Made by a program: the position numbers and the translations under genes. The notes under the pieces are model-generated. The model saw nothing but the letters and a program-made list of their open reading frames with translations. It did not search any database and had not been told where the DNA came from. Below, in pieces: positions 16,722-26,548 of a DNA stretch of 64,000 nt. Each line of letters starts with the position of its first letter. The first letter of the stretch is position 1. The stretch is from CAWUEX02 sp038148375 (GTDB lineage Bacteria; Pseudomonadota; Alphaproteobacteria; Rhodospirillales; Rhodospirillaceae). The DNA lies in assembly GCA_038148375.1 (NCBI GenBank), contig JAYQVH010000004.1:62001-126000 (forward strand), read 5' to 3'.

Positions 16722-18398
16722 CTATGTGCCCGTCATCAGCATGTCGGCGGCGGCGCGGGCTTCGTCGGTGACGTCCGTGCCGGCGAGCATGCGGGCGATT
16801 TCCTCGCGGCGTTCGTCGGGCGTCAGCGGCACCACGCGGGTCTGTGTGATCTCGCCGTCGCTGACTTTCGAGACCCGCCAGTGCTTCGCGCCGCGTGCGG
16901 CAACCTGCGGCGAGTGCGTGACCACCAGTACCTGAACGGTCTCGGCCAGACGCGCCAGACGTTCGCCGACCGCGCTGGCGGTCGCGCCGCCGATGCCGGA
17001 GTCCACTTCGTCGAACACCATGACCGCCGGCGGCTGGCTGTCGGCCAGCACCACCTTAAGCGCCAGCAGGAAGCGTGCGAGTTCGCCGCCCGACGCGATC
17101 TTGTTCAGTGGGCCGGGGGGCAGCCCCGGATTGGTCGTCACTTCGAATACCACCCGGTCGCAGCCGGTCTTGGTCCATTCGCTGTCGGGCAGCGGCCCAA
17201 GTGCGACCTGAAACTTCGCGTCGGTCAGGCGCACCGGCGGCAGCTCCTTGGCCAGCGCCGCGGCCAGCGCCTTGCCCGCCTTAGTGCGCGCCTGGGTCAT
17301 GGCTTTCGCCGCCGTTTCGTAGCTTGCCCGTGCGGTCTGCTCCGCCTTGGCGAGCCGGATGAGGTTCTCTTCGCCGCCTTCGACCGCTGCGAGCTTGTCC
17401 TCGAGCGTCTGAAGCAGGCCGGGCAGGGCATCGACCTCGACGCGGTGTTTGCGTGCCTCGGCCTTGAGCGCGAACAGGCGTTCCTCTGCGGCTTCCAGCT
17501 CACCGGGATCGAGATCGAACGCGTTCGCTGCCGTGTCCAAAGCGCTCTGCGCTTCGGCAAGCTCGATCGATGCCCGTTCCAGTGCCGCGCAGACCGCATC
17601 CAGCCGCCCTTCGGCTTTCGGCGCGGCCCGGTCGAGTTCCGCCTGGGCCGTACGCACCGCGCCATCGACGTCGGCCCGTTCGCTCAGCGCTTGGCGCGCC
17701 GCCTCGATCGCGCCGAGGATCTGCTCGCCATGGCGCAGCAGTGCCCGCTTGGCCGCGAGGTCCTGTTCCTCACCGGCGACGGGGGCGAGTTTCTCCAGAC
17801 TGTCGACCGCGGCACGCAGAGACTCTTCCTCGGCCTTGGCCTCGCGCATGAGGCGCTCAGCAGCCCGCCAGGCGTCGAGAGCCTCGCGCCAGGTCTCCCA
17901 GGACCGGATAAGGGCGGAATCGTGCTCTGTGCCGCTCTGAGCGCGTCTGAAGCGGTCCAGAACCGCAATGTGGGTGCCCGCATCCATCAGGCCATGGGCA
18001 TCGAACTGGCCATGCACCTCGACCAGCGCAGCCCCGACATCGCGCAGCAGGCCGACACTGACCGGCTGGTCATTGACGAAGCAGCGGCTGCGGCCGTCAC
18101 GGCCCAGGCTGCGCCGGAGGACGACCGCCTCGTCGTCGGCGCCGAGGTCCTGGTCGCGCAGCACCGCCCAGGCTGGGTGGCGGGCGGGCAGGTCGAAGGC
18201 GGCGGTGACGGTCAGCTTGTCGGCGCCGGGCCGGATCAGGCCGGTGTCGCCGCGCTCGCCGAGGGCGAGACCGAGGGAGTCGAGGAGGATGGATTTGCCC
18301 GCGCCGGTCTCTCCGGTGAGAACGCCGAGGCCGTCGGTAAACTCGAGATCGAGTTTATCGATAAGGACGACGTCGCGGATGGACAGCGAGGACAGCAT
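16722..18398 (-). CDS. recN: DNA repair protein RecN
   Basis: SMC-like ATPase for double-strand break repair, 558 residues. The Walker A motif GETGAGKS is near the N-terminus (residue 30 region). Two coiled-coil arms rich in Ala, Glu and Leu follow, and the C-terminal ATPase half carries the signature SGGELARFLLALK, Walker B VMVFDEVDSGIGG and VVTHSPQVA. The end-to-start distance to ligA is four bases and that from bamD is twelve, so the three genes probably form one transcript. Confidence 0.97.
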   Translation of the reverse strand: MLSSLSIRDVVLIDKLDLEFTDGLGVLTGETGAGKSILLDSLGLALGERGDTGLIRPGADKLTVTAAFDLPARHPAWAVLRDQDLGADDEAVVLRRSLGRDGRSRCFVNDQPVSVGLLRDVGAALVEVHGQFDAHGLMDAGTHIAVLDRFRRAQSGTEHDSALIRSWETWREALDAWRAAERLMREAKAEEESLRAAVDSLEKLAPVAGEEQDLAAKRALLRHGEQILGAIEAARQALSERADVDGAVRTAQAELDRAAPKAEGRLDAVCAALERASIELAEAQSALDTAANAFDLDPGELEAAEERLFALKAEARKHRVEVDALPGLLQTLEDKLAAVEGGEENLIRLAKAEQTARASYETAAKAMTQARTKAGKALAAALAKELPPVRLTDAKFQVALGPLPDSEWTKTGCDRVVFEVTTNPGLPPGPLNKIASGGELARFLLALKVVLADSQPPAVMVFDEVDSGIGGATASAVGERLARLAETVQVLVVTHSPQVAARGAKHWRVSKVSDGEITQTRVVPLTPDERREEIARMLAGTDVTDEARAAADMLMTGT

Positions 18399-18410
18399 GA
18401 CCCGCCACTT

Positions 18411-19283
18411 TTACCACAGTTTCCACCACGGTTTGTCGTCACCCGAGGCGCCTTGGGCCGCGGCCTGAACTTCGGCCTGCTGCTGTTCGCGGCGGCGGCG
18501 GTCGTCCCGGTCGATGCCGGCCAGGTCGTAGGCGTCTTCGTACCAGATGCTGCCCGGATAGTTGTAGCCGAGCACCGCGGCGGCGCGCTTCGCTTCGGCG
18601 CGCAATCCGAGCGCCGTATAGGCTTCAGTGAGGCGGAAGAGGGCTTCCGGCGCGTGGGTCGTGTTGCCGTACTCCTGAACGACAATCTTGAAGCGGTTGA
18701 TCGCCGACAGATAGTGCTGGCGGTTGAGGTAGAACCGTCCCACCGCCATCTCTTTTCCCGCCAGGTGATCGCGGGTCAGATCGATCTTCAGGCGCGCGTC
18801 GCGCGCATACGCGGTGCCGGGGAAGCGAGTGATGACATCCTCGAGCGCGGTGAGCGCGTCCCGGGTCATGTCCTGGTCGCGCTGCACGTCTGAGATTTGC
18901 TCGTAATAGCACAGCGCTTTTAGGTAATAGGCATAGACGACGTCGCGGTTGCCGGGATGGACCTGAATAAAGCGGTCCAACGAGGCGATGGCATCGTCGT
19001 ACTTGTTGTTCATGTAGTGCGAGTACGCCGACATCAACTTCGACTTGGTCGCCCATACGGAATAGGGGTGCTGCCGTTCGACTTCGTCGAAGTACAGGGC
19101 GGCGTCCCGGTAACGCTCTTCTTCGAGGTATTCCGTCGCCTGGCTGTAGATTTCGTAAACCGTGAGTTCACGGTACTCGAGTTCGTCGTCGTTTGCGCAC
19201 GCGCCCAGAACAGCCACCGCTGCGGCGGCCGCAAAGACGCGGAAACAAGATTTCGAAAGGCGGATAGCCATGGATGACGTCAC
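18411..19283 (-). CDS. bamD: Outer-membrane assembly lipoprotein BamD
   Basis: TPR lipoprotein of the BAM complex that inserts outer-membrane beta-barrels. The signal peptide ends in the lipobox VLGAC, whose Cys would be lipidated. TPR-like helices follow, with YRDAALYFDEVERQHPYSVWATKS and YDDAIASLDRFIQVHPG typical of the ComL/YfiO family. The start may be 19283 or the in-frame ATG at 19271 (MAIRLSKS); the second gives a more compact signal peptide. The C-terminal tail is Gln/Ala-rich. It lies between lpxC and recN, a common alphaproteobacterial order. Confidence 0.94.
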   Translation of the reverse strand: MTSSMAIRLSKSCFRVFAAAAAVAVLGACANDDELEYRELTVYEIYSQATEYLEEERYRDAALYFDEVERQHPYSVWATKSKLMSAYSHYMNNKYDDAIASLDRFIQVHPGNRDVVYAYYLKALCYYEQISDVQRDQDMTRDALTALEDVITRFPGTAYARDARLKIDLTRDHLAGKEMAVGRFYLNRQHYLSAINRFKIVVQEYGNTTHAPEALFRLTEAYTALGLRAEAKRAAAVLGYNYPGSIWYEDAYDLAGIDRDDRRRREQQQAEVQAAAQGASGDDKPWWKLW

Positions 19284-19343
19284 TGCTGTCGTGGAATTTG
19301 GCCGCAGTATATCACCGCAAAATGTGCTGTCAGCAGGCCCGTG

Positions 19344-20351
19344 TCAGCCCGCAGCGGCACGCTTCAAGGGGCGGACCCAGGTACGGTCTACTTCGGCAAG
19401 GGCCTCTGCGGCGTTAACCAGTTCCCAGTTGCTCGCGTCCGCGAACAGCAGACGCAGCAGATTCGCGGTATCAGCGTGGCTGGAGCATACGCCATGGAAG
19501 TGGCCGATCAGGCGGTGTCCCGTCAGGAACAGGTCGCCGACAGCGTCCAGCGCCTTGTGGCGGACGAATTCGTCGTCATAGCGCAAGCCGTCCTCATTGA
19601 GAATGCGGTCGCCGTCAACGACGATGGCGTTTTCGAGACTGCCGCCGCGGGCCAAGCCGGCCTCGCGCAGTGCGGTCACATCGGATAGAAAGCCGAACGT
19701 CCGGGCTTTGCTGATTTCCGCTTTGAACACGTCGCGATCGATGTCGAATTCACAGGACTGGCATCCAACCGCTTCGGCGGTGAAGCTGATGTCGAACCCG
19801 ACGGTCAGGCGGCCGGTTTCGGATGGTTCCAGGCTGACTTTTTTCTGACCATTCACATAGGTCAGCGGTCTGAGCACGCGCAGCTTTTGAAGCGGTGCGT
19901 CTTGTTCGATCACGCCAGCGCATTCGAGCAGGAAAATAAACGGTGCTGCGCTACCGTCCATCGCCGGCACTTCCGGACCGTTCAATTCGATCAGAGCGTT
20001 ATCGATGCCCATGCCGTACAGGGCCGCCATCAGGTGTTCGACTGTGGCAACGCTGACACCGTTTTCGGCAGCCAGGACCGTGCACATGCGGCTATCGGCA
20101 ATGCGGTCCCAGCGGGCCGGGATCTCGGCGCCGCCGCCGACCAGATCGACGCGCTTGAATACGATGCCCGATCCGGCAGTTGCGGGATGCAATTTCATCG
20201 TTACGCGCACGCCGGAGTGCAGACCGATGCCGCTGCAACTGATTGACGACTTTAGCGTGTATTGACGGACCTTAGGCCCGGCGGGAGACGTTGATGGATG
20301 CGTGGGTGTGACAGCACGTGCGGTGCTGGGGTCGCTGACGTCAAGGGCCAT
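19344..20351 (-). CDS. lpxC: UDP-3-O-acyl-N-acetylglucosamine deacetylase LpxC
   Basis: Zinc enzyme for the committed step of lipid A synthesis, 335 residues. Zinc-ligand motifs are present: VEHLMAALYGMG, and HKALDAVGD followed by GHRLIGHFHG. The N-terminal CSGIGLHSGVRV segment is characteristic. About 28 residues precede the usual start of the domain (a Ser/Thr/Pro-rich stretch), so a later start cannot be excluded. It is downstream of ftsZ but separated by a terminator, so it probably has its own promoter. Confidence 0.96.
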   Translation of the reverse strand: MALDVSDPSTARAVTPTHPSTSPAGPKVRQYTLKSSISCSGIGLHSGVRVTMKLHPATAGSGIVFKRVDLVGGGAEIPARWDRIADSRMCTVLAAENGVSVATVEHLMAALYGMGIDNALIELNGPEVPAMDGSAAPFIFLLECAGVIEQDAPLQKLRVLRPLTYVNGQKKVSLEPSETGRLTVGFDISFTAEAVGCQSCEFDIDRDVFKAEISKARTFGFLSDVTALREAGLARGGSLENAIVVDGDRILNEDGLRYDDEFVRHKALDAVGDLFLTGHRLIGHFHGVCSSHADTANLLRLLFADASNWELVNAAEALAEVDRTWVRPLKRAAAG

Positions 20352-20458
20352 AAGTCACCGTTATTATTTGTAACATTCAGTTATGTGAGGCACACGTCTG
20401 CGCCCGGACAGCCACGGGAACTGTAGCTACCAACCCCGAGAGAACCGCGCAACTCAAT

Positions 20459-20487
20459 CATTGTTGCAGATTGTAACGCTTTGACAA
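20459..20487 (-). promoter_or_regulatory. Possible lpxC promoter
   Basis: On the minus strand TTGTCA (20482-20487) and ACAATG (20459-20464) are spaced by 17 bases, a fair sigma-70-like pair. It lies between the ftsZ terminator and lpxC. The match in the -10 element is weak. The rest of the 20352-20674 gap contains the terminator and no gene. Confidence 0.3.
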
Positions 20488-20580
20488 GTAAAAAAGTTTC
20501 GGGTTTTCGACAGAAATATTGTCCAAATTTGCGGCATCGCCGAACGGGGTGCTCTCAATCAGGGGTAGTGCCCTCCGAAA

Positions 20581-20612
20581 CGAGAAAAGGCCCGCCATGA
20601 CGGCGGGCCTTT
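20581..20612 (-). terminator. Rho-independent terminator of the dcw transcript after ftsZ
   Basis: Perfect 11-bp arms AAAGGCCCGCC (20586-20596) and GGCGGGCCTTT (20602-20612) enclose a five-base loop. Read on the minus strand the hairpin runs into TTTTCTCG, giving a U-rich tail. It begins 63 bases past the ftsZ stop, so it probably ends the division-gene message and separates it from lpxC. Confidence 0.85.
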
Positions 20613-20674
20613 CCCCCTCCCGTAGGCGGTCCATCCCCCTCAGAGGACCGCCCCCACGGCTCGGTGTTACGGCA

Positions 20675-22468
20675 TCAGTTGGCCTGACGCCGCAAGAAGG
20701 CCGGAATTTCCAGCTCGTCCTCATCGTGCGATGTGACAGGCCGGTCTGACGGGTTAACCGAGATCGCCAGGTTGGCGTCTGCCGCCGGTTTCGGTGCCGG
20801 AGCCGGTTTGGTGAAGGTTTCGGCCGGGGCCGGCTTCGGGGCGTCGGCAGACATGCCGGCCGCAGACCCCGCTTCCGGCTTGGTCTTGGCCAAGTTGCGA
20901 TACCGGCTGAACAAGCCAAGCTTATTGCTCTCTGGCTTCTTGGCGGGGTCCGCTTCGGCTGCCGGGGCCAGCGGCTTCTCAGCGGGTTTCGCCGGCGCCG
21001 CAGCCAGAGACGGCGGGGCCGCCGCCGGTTGCGGTGCAGGTGCAGCTTTCGGCATCACCGGAGCCTTCGGAATGAAGGTTTCGGCCGGTCTTGCTTCGGC
21101 CGCAGGTGCCGGAGCAGGGGACGGCGCCGCCTTAGGTGTCACAGCCGGCGCGCTGGCCATGGCTTCGGCGATTTCGTCGGTTTGCGCGACGGGTGCGCTG
21201 GGTAAAGCCGTCTCCCGCGCCGACTGAGCGACCCGGTCAGCCAAACCAAGTTCATTCGCCGGAGGGCGGGTGGTGGCACTCGCCGGAGCCAGCGTCGATG
21301 CCAGCCCCTGCTTTTGAGCGGCCGGCATCGTGGGTGCAGGCATGTCCGACTTGCTCTGCGGTCCGGCACCGAAGACGTTCTTGGCCATGGTCGCAGGACG
21401 CAACGCTGCCGGTTCGGTCCTCACTTCCGGAGTTAGCGAAGGCGCCGGTTTGGTCTCATCACGCACCAATACCGGTTTCGGCATGATACCGGACTGAGCT
21501 TCGATGCCGGTAGCAACGACCGAGACACGGATGCGGCCTTCAAGGCTTTCGTCGAAGCAGGAGCCGAAAATGATATGAGCTTCGTTTTCGACTTCGTCAC
21601 GAATGCGGTTTGCTGCCTCGTCGACTTCGAACAGTGTGATGTCCGATCCGCCGGTGATGTTGATTAGCACGCCTTTGGCGCCGCGCATGGAGGTGTCCTC
21701 CAGGAGCGGGTTGGCGATCGCAGCTTCTGCCGCCTCAATCGCCCGTTTTTCGCCATCGGCTTCACCGGTGCCCATCATTGCGCGGCCCATCTCCATCATC
21801 ACCGTCTGGACGTCGGCGAAGTCGAGGTTGATGAGGCCCGGCATCATCATCAGGTCGGTCACGCTGCGCACACCCGAGTACAGCACGTCGTCCGCCATCT
21901 TGAAGGCGTCGGCGAACGTAGTCTTCTCGTTGGCCACCCGGAACAGGTTCTGGTTCGGGATGATGATCAACGTGTCGACACACTGTGCCAGTTCTTCAAT
22001 GCCGGCTTCGGCGATGCGCATCCGGTGAATGCCTTCGAACTGGAACGGCTTTGTGACGACACCGACCGTGAGGATGCCCAGTTCCCGCGCGATCCGCGCG
22101 ACAACCGGGGCCGCCCCCGTGCCGGTGCCGCCGCCCATGCCAGCCGTGACGAAAGCCATGTTGGAGCCTTCCAGCTGCTGGCCGATCTGCTCGATGCATT
22201 CCTCGGCCGAGTGACGGCCGATGTCGGGCCGTGCGCCGGCACCTAGGCCGGACGTCGTGTCCGTACCCAGTTGGATGCGCCGGTCACTGCGAGACAGCGA
22301 CAGAGACTGAGCGTCCGTGTTGGCAACGACGAAGTCGACGCCGTCCAGGGAACTCTCAATCATGTTGTTGACCGCGTTGCCGCCGGCACCGCCGACGCCG
22401 ACCACGGTTATCTTAGGTCTCAGGAGCGGTTCGGCTCCCGTTTGTGGGACGCTGATATTCAAAGTCAT
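20675..22468 (-). CDS. ftsZ: Cell division GTPase FtsZ
   Basis: Tubulin homologue that forms the Z-ring. The GTP-binding region has GVGGAGGNAVNNM near residue 25 and the tubulin signature GMGGGTGTGAAPVVA near 110. The T7 region is NLDFADVQTVM. At 597 residues it is much longer than E. coli FtsZ (383). The extra length is a Pro/Ala/Lys-rich linker from about residue 335 to 575, as is usual in alphaproteobacteria. The C-terminal peptide DELEIPAFLRRQAN carries the FtsA/partner-binding motif IPAFLRRQ. It follows ftsA with a 127-bp gap that could hold an extra promoter. Confidence 0.98.
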   Translation of the reverse strand: MTLNISVPQTGAEPLLRPKITVVGVGGAGGNAVNNMIESSLDGVDFVVANTDAQSLSLSRSDRRIQLGTDTTSGLGAGARPDIGRHSAEECIEQIGQQLEGSNMAFVTAGMGGGTGTGAAPVVARIARELGILTVGVVTKPFQFEGIHRMRIAEAGIEELAQCVDTLIIIPNQNLFRVANEKTTFADAFKMADDVLYSGVRSVTDLMMMPGLINLDFADVQTVMMEMGRAMMGTGEADGEKRAIEAAEAAIANPLLEDTSMRGAKGVLINITGGSDITLFEVDEAANRIRDEVENEAHIIFGSCFDESLEGRIRVSVVATGIEAQSGIMPKPVLVRDETKPAPSLTPEVRTEPAALRPATMAKNVFGAGPQSKSDMPAPTMPAAQKQGLASTLAPASATTRPPANELGLADRVAQSARETALPSAPVAQTDEIAEAMASAPAVTPKAAPSPAPAPAAEARPAETFIPKAPVMPKAAPAPQPAAAPPSLAAAPAKPAEKPLAPAAEADPAKKPESNKLGLFSRYRNLAKTKPEAGSAAGMSADAPKPAPAETFTKPAPAPKPAADANLAISVNPSDRPVTSHDEDELEIPAFLRRQAN

Positions 22469-22595
22469 ACCTTCCTCCAGGTTTGTGTTCTCCAGCTCGA
22501 TGGGACGTGTACGATCGGTAGCCCCGATCTTTTTCCCGGTTCGAATGGCGGACCCTTTGCCGCTTCTGTCGCCGGGTGTTGGCGTCCTCTCCTCA

Positions 22596-23846
22596 TTAAA
22601 AATTCTCCTTTAGCCATTGGCCGATGCGGCCTAAGCCTCGTGATCGCGACGCATGTTCGATCGCCGCAAAATCCGGTTGCATAACGTGTTCATTGACGGC
22701 AAAGCGCAGCAGGCCTGCGCCGGTGGCGAAGGCGGGGCCCGAAACGGATTCGGGCAGGCCGCGGATCATTTTCGGCCGGCCGAGACGCACCTGCTTGTCG
22801 AGTACGAGTTCAGCCAGGTCGCGCACGCCTTCCAACTGGCTGCCGCCTCCGGTGATGACGACGCGGCGGCCGGCGATCTTGCTGTAGCCGCCGGCATCAA
22901 GCATGCCGCGCACAAGTTCGAACGTCTCTTCAAGTCGCGGCTGAATGATCTGTACCAGCATCGATTTGGGCACTTCATTGGCGCTTTCCTCGTCTTCTTC
23001 GCCGACGAGGGGCACCTTCAAGAGTTCTCGCGTGTCCGAAGGTGTATGAACGACACTGCCGTACACCGTTTTCAGCCGCTCGGCTTTGGCGACCGGTGTC
23101 GACAAACCCTTGGCAATGTCGTTGGTGACGTGATTGCCGCCAATCGGTGCTGATTCTACGAATTCGATGTGGCCTTCCTGGAAGACCGCCACCGACGTCG
23201 TGCCGCCGCCCATATCGATGACGGTCACGCCAAGTTCTTTTTCATCTTCGACCAGGCACGCCAGACCGGACGCGTACGCGGATACCACTTTGTCTTCGAT
23301 TTCGAGGTGGCACCGTTCAATGACGGTTGACAAGTTGCGGCTTTGGCCGAGCGACGCGGTAACCAAGTGAATGTTGACGCCGAGACGGTCGCCGTACATG
23401 CCGCGTGGATCCAAAATACCGTTCGAACCGTCGATGGAATATCCGGTTGGAATGCAGTGAATCAGTTCGCGGTCCCCGGTATCGATATCGCCGCCCGCTT
23501 GTTCCATGATCGTGCGCACATCGGCGTCGCGGATCTGATGGCCCGAGACGGCCATTTCCACCTCGACCTGAGACGAGCGCGGGCTGCCGCAGGTGACATT
23601 GACGAATACGCGGTCGATGCGCTCGTTGGCCATCTGTTCGGCGGCATCGACAGCAGCGCGAACCGATGCCTCTGCCGCATCCATATTGACGACTTGGCCA
23701 TTGCGCATGCCGTTGGCGCGATGATGGCCGACACCTGAAATCTGCAGGTGGCCGTTGTCGTCCGTCGTCGCCACGAAGCAGCAAACTTTGGTGGTGCCGA
23801 CGTCCAGTGCGGCAATCACGCTGTTGCGAACCGTCCCCTTAGACAC
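22596..23846 (-). CDS. ftsA: Cell division protein FtsA
   Basis: Actin-like membrane tether for FtsZ, 416 residues. The ATP-binding motifs are DVGTTKVCCFVA at the N-terminus, VIDMGGGTTSVAVF in the middle and VITGGGSQLEGV near residue 330. A C-terminal amphipathic helix, LGRIGQWLKENF, would bind the membrane. Its start overlaps the ftsQ stop by eight bases, indicating coupled translation. Confidence 0.97.
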   Translation of the reverse strand: MSKGTVRNSVIAALDVGTTKVCCFVATTDDNGHLQISGVGHHRANGMRNGQVVNMDAAEASVRAAVDAAEQMANERIDRVFVNVTCGSPRSSQVEVEMAVSGHQIRDADVRTIMEQAGGDIDTGDRELIHCIPTGYSIDGSNGILDPRGMYGDRLGVNIHLVTASLGQSRNLSTVIERCHLEIEDKVVSAYASGLACLVEDEKELGVTVIDMGGGTTSVAVFQEGHIEFVESAPIGGNHVTNDIAKGLSTPVAKAERLKTVYGSVVHTPSDTRELLKVPLVGEEDEESANEVPKSMLVQIIQPRLEETFELVRGMLDAGGYSKIAGRRVVITGGGSQLEGVRDLAELVLDKQVRLGRPKMIRGLPESVSGPAFATGAGLLRFAVNEHVMQPDFAAIEHASRSRGLGRIGQWLKENF

Positions 23847-24678
23847 CGTTCTGGTACTCCTCTGTATCCACGCTCCAATCGCTGGCGCGGGCTTCTTGTT
23901 TCGGACCTGATGAGATGCGTTCGATGCTGTATCCCTGCTTGAGCGTGACCGTGGTCCGCCCCGGAATACGCAGATCGATGGTTTGAATTGCGCGGCTCAG
24001 GATGCTGTGTTCCGCGTCAAGGACCGCCAAATGGGCCCAGGCGCCGGCGACATCGGCTTCCGGCAGCTTGATCGTCACGCCGGACTCAATTCCGCCGATC
24101 ATCACATCCCACCGGCGGCCGCCGAACCGAACCACCGCAGAGATCCGTTTGGTCAATTGCGGCTGGTGCGCCAACGCATCGAACAGAGCGCCGACATGCT
24201 GCGGCGCGTCTTCACCGACGATGACGGGCAGGGAGGCATCAACGGTGGTCAGATCGATAATCTCCGCACCGTCGCGTGCAACCAGGGTGTAGCGGCCCGC
24301 GCGCTGCCAAACCGCGAAGCCGGTATGTTCTTCGATGGCAATGCTGACGCTGTTGGGCAGGCGGCGAACGACTTCTGAAGATTTCACCCACGGGAGCGCA
24401 TTGATCCGTTCCCGTGCCGCCGGAATATCCAGTTCCAGTATGGGCGTGCCGCGTACTGCGCCCAGGGCGTCGAGCAAATCTGCCGTGCCGGTGTTGACGC
24501 GGCCGGTCACCAGCACTTCCTCGACACTCAGCCCGACAGTGGATAAGGATTCCGCAGCCTGATCTTGCATCGACGCCAGGCGCGGCACGGCGGGAAGGGT
24601 CATGGCGCCCCACACCGCTGCGCCGGTCAAAACCGCGGCCGCGCATCCGTTCATGAGCCAGGGCTTTACGCGTCGCAT
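23839..24678 (-). CDS. ftsQ: Cell division protein FtsQ
   Basis: Bitopic divisome protein linking early and late division proteins. The ATG at 24678 has GGAGA upstream and gives MRRVKPWLMNG; a second in-frame ATG at 24702 would add eight residues. One membrane helix (about residues 10-30) is followed by a periplasmic POTRA domain (VEEVLVTGRVNT, PWVKSSEVVRRLPNSVSIAI) and the FtsQ beta domain. The start overlaps the end of ddl by 13 bases. Confidence 0.94.
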   Translation of the reverse strand: MRRVKPWLMNGCAAAVLTGAAVWGAMTLPAVPRLASMQDQAAESLSTVGLSVEEVLVTGRVNTGTADLLDALGAVRGTPILELDIPAARERINALPWVKSSEVVRRLPNSVSIAIEEHTGFAVWQRAGRYTLVARDGAEIIDLTTVDASLPVIVGEDAPQHVGALFDALAHQPQLTKRISAVVRFGGRRWDVMIGGIESGVTIKLPEADVAGAWAHLAVLDAEHSILSRAIQTIDLRIPGRTTVTLKQGYSIERISSGPKQEARASDWSVDTEEYQNGV

Positions 24679-25589
24679 TTGGCGTTCTCCACCATCCAGC
24701 ACATCAGATCGGCAAACGTCATGCCGACGTGGGCGGCCTGTTCCGGCACCAAAGATGTCGGCGTCAGGCCCGGCTGCGTGTTGATTTCAAGCAGATACAA
24801 ATCAGACCCATCGAGGCGAAGGTCGGCGCGCGTCACACCGCGGCACCCGAGTGCCCGATGGGCCGCGAGGGACACGTCCATCGCGCGCTGATAAACCGAT
24901 GCATCCAGGTCGGCGGGCAGAACATGAAGTGAGCCGCCGTCCGCGTATTTGGCGTCATAATCGTAGAAGCCGCGCTCGGTTGTGATTTCAGTCACGGCCA
25001 GAGGACGCTCGCCGATCATTGCCACGGTGATTTCCCGGCCAGGCACGTAGCGCTCGACCATGATCGGACTGTCAGAGGACAGGCCAAGATCGTCCAGTGG
25101 CGCTTTATTGTCGCCCTCCCGGACAATGCGCACGCCGACGCTCGAGCCCTCGTTGATCGGCTTGATGACGTAGGGGCGGGGCATGGGGTCGGTCTCTTCC
25201 GCTTCCTGCCGCGTGACGATTTTGTCCTCAGCGACGGGGAGTCCGGCGGACGCGAACAACTGTTTGGAGATTGCTTTGTCCATCGCTAGGGCTGAAGCGA
25301 CGCGGCCGGAATTGGTGTACGGCAGGGCCATCATGTCGAGAAGACCCTGAATGCATCCGTCTTCGCCAAAGCGCCCGTGCAGCGCGTTGAACACCACGTC
25401 CGGTTTGGTCTCAGCAAGCTTCGACGTAAGGGCGGCCATGTCGCGCGGAACATCAATGGAGCTGACCTCAAAGCCACGCGCACGCAATGCTTCGGCAGCC
25501 GCTTCGCCGGAGACGAGCGAGACCTTACGCTCGGCCGAAAAGCCGCCGTATAGCACCGTAACGCGATGAGGGGTCTGCGCAGACGTCAT
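24666..25589 (-). CDS. ddl: D-alanine--D-alanine ligase
   Basis: ATP-grasp ligase that makes the D-Ala-D-Ala dipeptide for peptidoglycan precursors. The ATG at 25589 overlaps the murB stop as ATGA and gives MTSAQTPHRVTVLYGG, the normal N-terminus; an upstream ATG at 25661 is inside murB and is unlikely. Motifs: NALHGRFGEDGCIQG, KPINEGSSVGV and, at the C-terminal active site, LEINTQPGLTPTSLVP. About 307 residues, as in DdlB. Confidence 0.97.
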   Translation of the reverse strand: MTSAQTPHRVTVLYGGFSAERKVSLVSGEAAAEALRARGFEVSSIDVPRDMAALTSKLAETKPDVVFNALHGRFGEDGCIQGLLDMMALPYTNSGRVASALAMDKAISKQLFASAGLPVAEDKIVTRQEAEETDPMPRPYVIKPINEGSSVGVRIVREGDNKAPLDDLGLSSDSPIMVERYVPGREITVAMIGERPLAVTEITTERGFYDYDAKYADGGSLHVLPADLDASVYQRAMDVSLAAHRALGCRGVTRADLRLDGSDLYLLEINTQPGLTPTSLVPEQAAHVGMTFADLMCWMVENAKCDA

Positions 25590-26548
25590 CCGACCTCCCC
25601 TTTGCGATGCAATGGTGCGGATCCGTCGGTGCCCGCGATGCCAACGCGACGGATTTCCCAAGTGAGCGGGATGCCGGTGGTATCGCGGACACGCTGACGG
25701 ACCTCTTCGCCGAGACCTTCGAGGTCGGCGGCTGTCGCTGTCCCAGTGTTGACCAGGAAATTGCAGTGCTTTTCCGAGACCATGGCGCCGCCTCTTTTGA
25801 GGCCGCGGCAGCCGGCCTGGTCGATCAATTCCCAGGCTTTGGCCTCGGACGGATTGGCAAACGTTGATCCGCCTGTGCGGCTTTGCACCGGCTGGGCGTC
25901 TTCGCGTTCGGCGCGGATTTCACGGATGCGGCGCGTAATGTCGTCGGAGTTACCGGAAACGCCTTTCAATTCGGCGCCGATAAACACCCATGTCTCCGGC
26001 GCGGAGCAATGGCGATAGCTGAAACCGAGATCGGCGTTGTTCAAACGTATCAGCTTGCCGTGCTCATCTATGGCGGTGGCCGTCACCAATACGTTTTGGA
26101 TTTCACGGCCATAGGCACCGGCATTCATGCGCACCGCACCGCCGACGGTGCCTGGGATGCCGGTCAAGAACTCGAGACCGGCGATGGCGTGATCGCGGGC
26201 CTTGGACGCGACGTTGGCATCGACTGCGCTGCCGCCGCAGCGCAGGGTCGTGCCGTCGGCGTCGATCGTATTGAATGCGCGGCCGAGCTTGATGGTTACG
26301 CCCGGGATACCGCCGTCACGGATCAGCAGGTTTGAGGCCAGTCCGATAACCGTCACCGGAACGTCGTCCGGCTTGGCGCGCATGAAGCTGCACAGGTCTT
26401 CCGTATCGGCCGGCGTGTACAACACCTCCGCTGGGCCGCCGACGCGGAACCACGTCTTCGGCGCCAGATCGGCGTACGCCTCATAGTCGCCGCGGACGGG
26501 CGGCAGGCGTTCGATCAGTCCGCTCTGTGTGCTCTGTGCCGCCATCAT
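25586..26548 (-). CDS. murB: UDP-N-acetylenolpyruvoylglucosamine reductase MurB
   Basis: FAD enzyme that reduces UDP-enolpyruvyl-GlcNAc to UDP-MurNAc. The FAD-binding part includes LASNLLIRDGGIPGVTI and GIPGTVGGAVRMNAGAYG. The substrate domain has the catalytic serine region RTGGSTFANP and a C-terminal Glu-containing WEIRRVG. 320 residues. The start codon overlaps the murC stop by four bases, and a tandem ATG at 26545 is an alternative. Confidence 0.97.
   Translation of the reverse strand: MMAAQSTQSGLIERLPPVRGDYEAYADLAPKTWFRVGGPAEVLYTPADTEDLCSFMRAKPDDVPVTVIGLASNLLIRDGGIPGVTIKLGRAFNTIDADGTTLRCGGSAVDANVASKARDHAIAGLEFLTGIPGTVGGAVRMNAGAYGREIQNVLVTATAIDEHGKLIRLNNADLGFSYRHCSAPETWVFIGAELKGVSGNSDDITRRIREIRAEREDAQPVQSRTGGSTFANPSEAKAWELIDQAGCRGLKRGGAMVSEKHCNFLVNTGTATAADLEGLGEEVRQRVRDTTGIPLTWEIRRVGIAGTDGSAPLHRKGEVG

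Noticed and set aside
14879..18893. Very long plus-strand frames (about 606 and 747 codons) across ligA, recN and bamD
   Set aside because: They are antisense to clear conserved genes, have low-complexity Arg/Ala/Gly-rich translations and match no family. They are by-products of GC-rich codon use.
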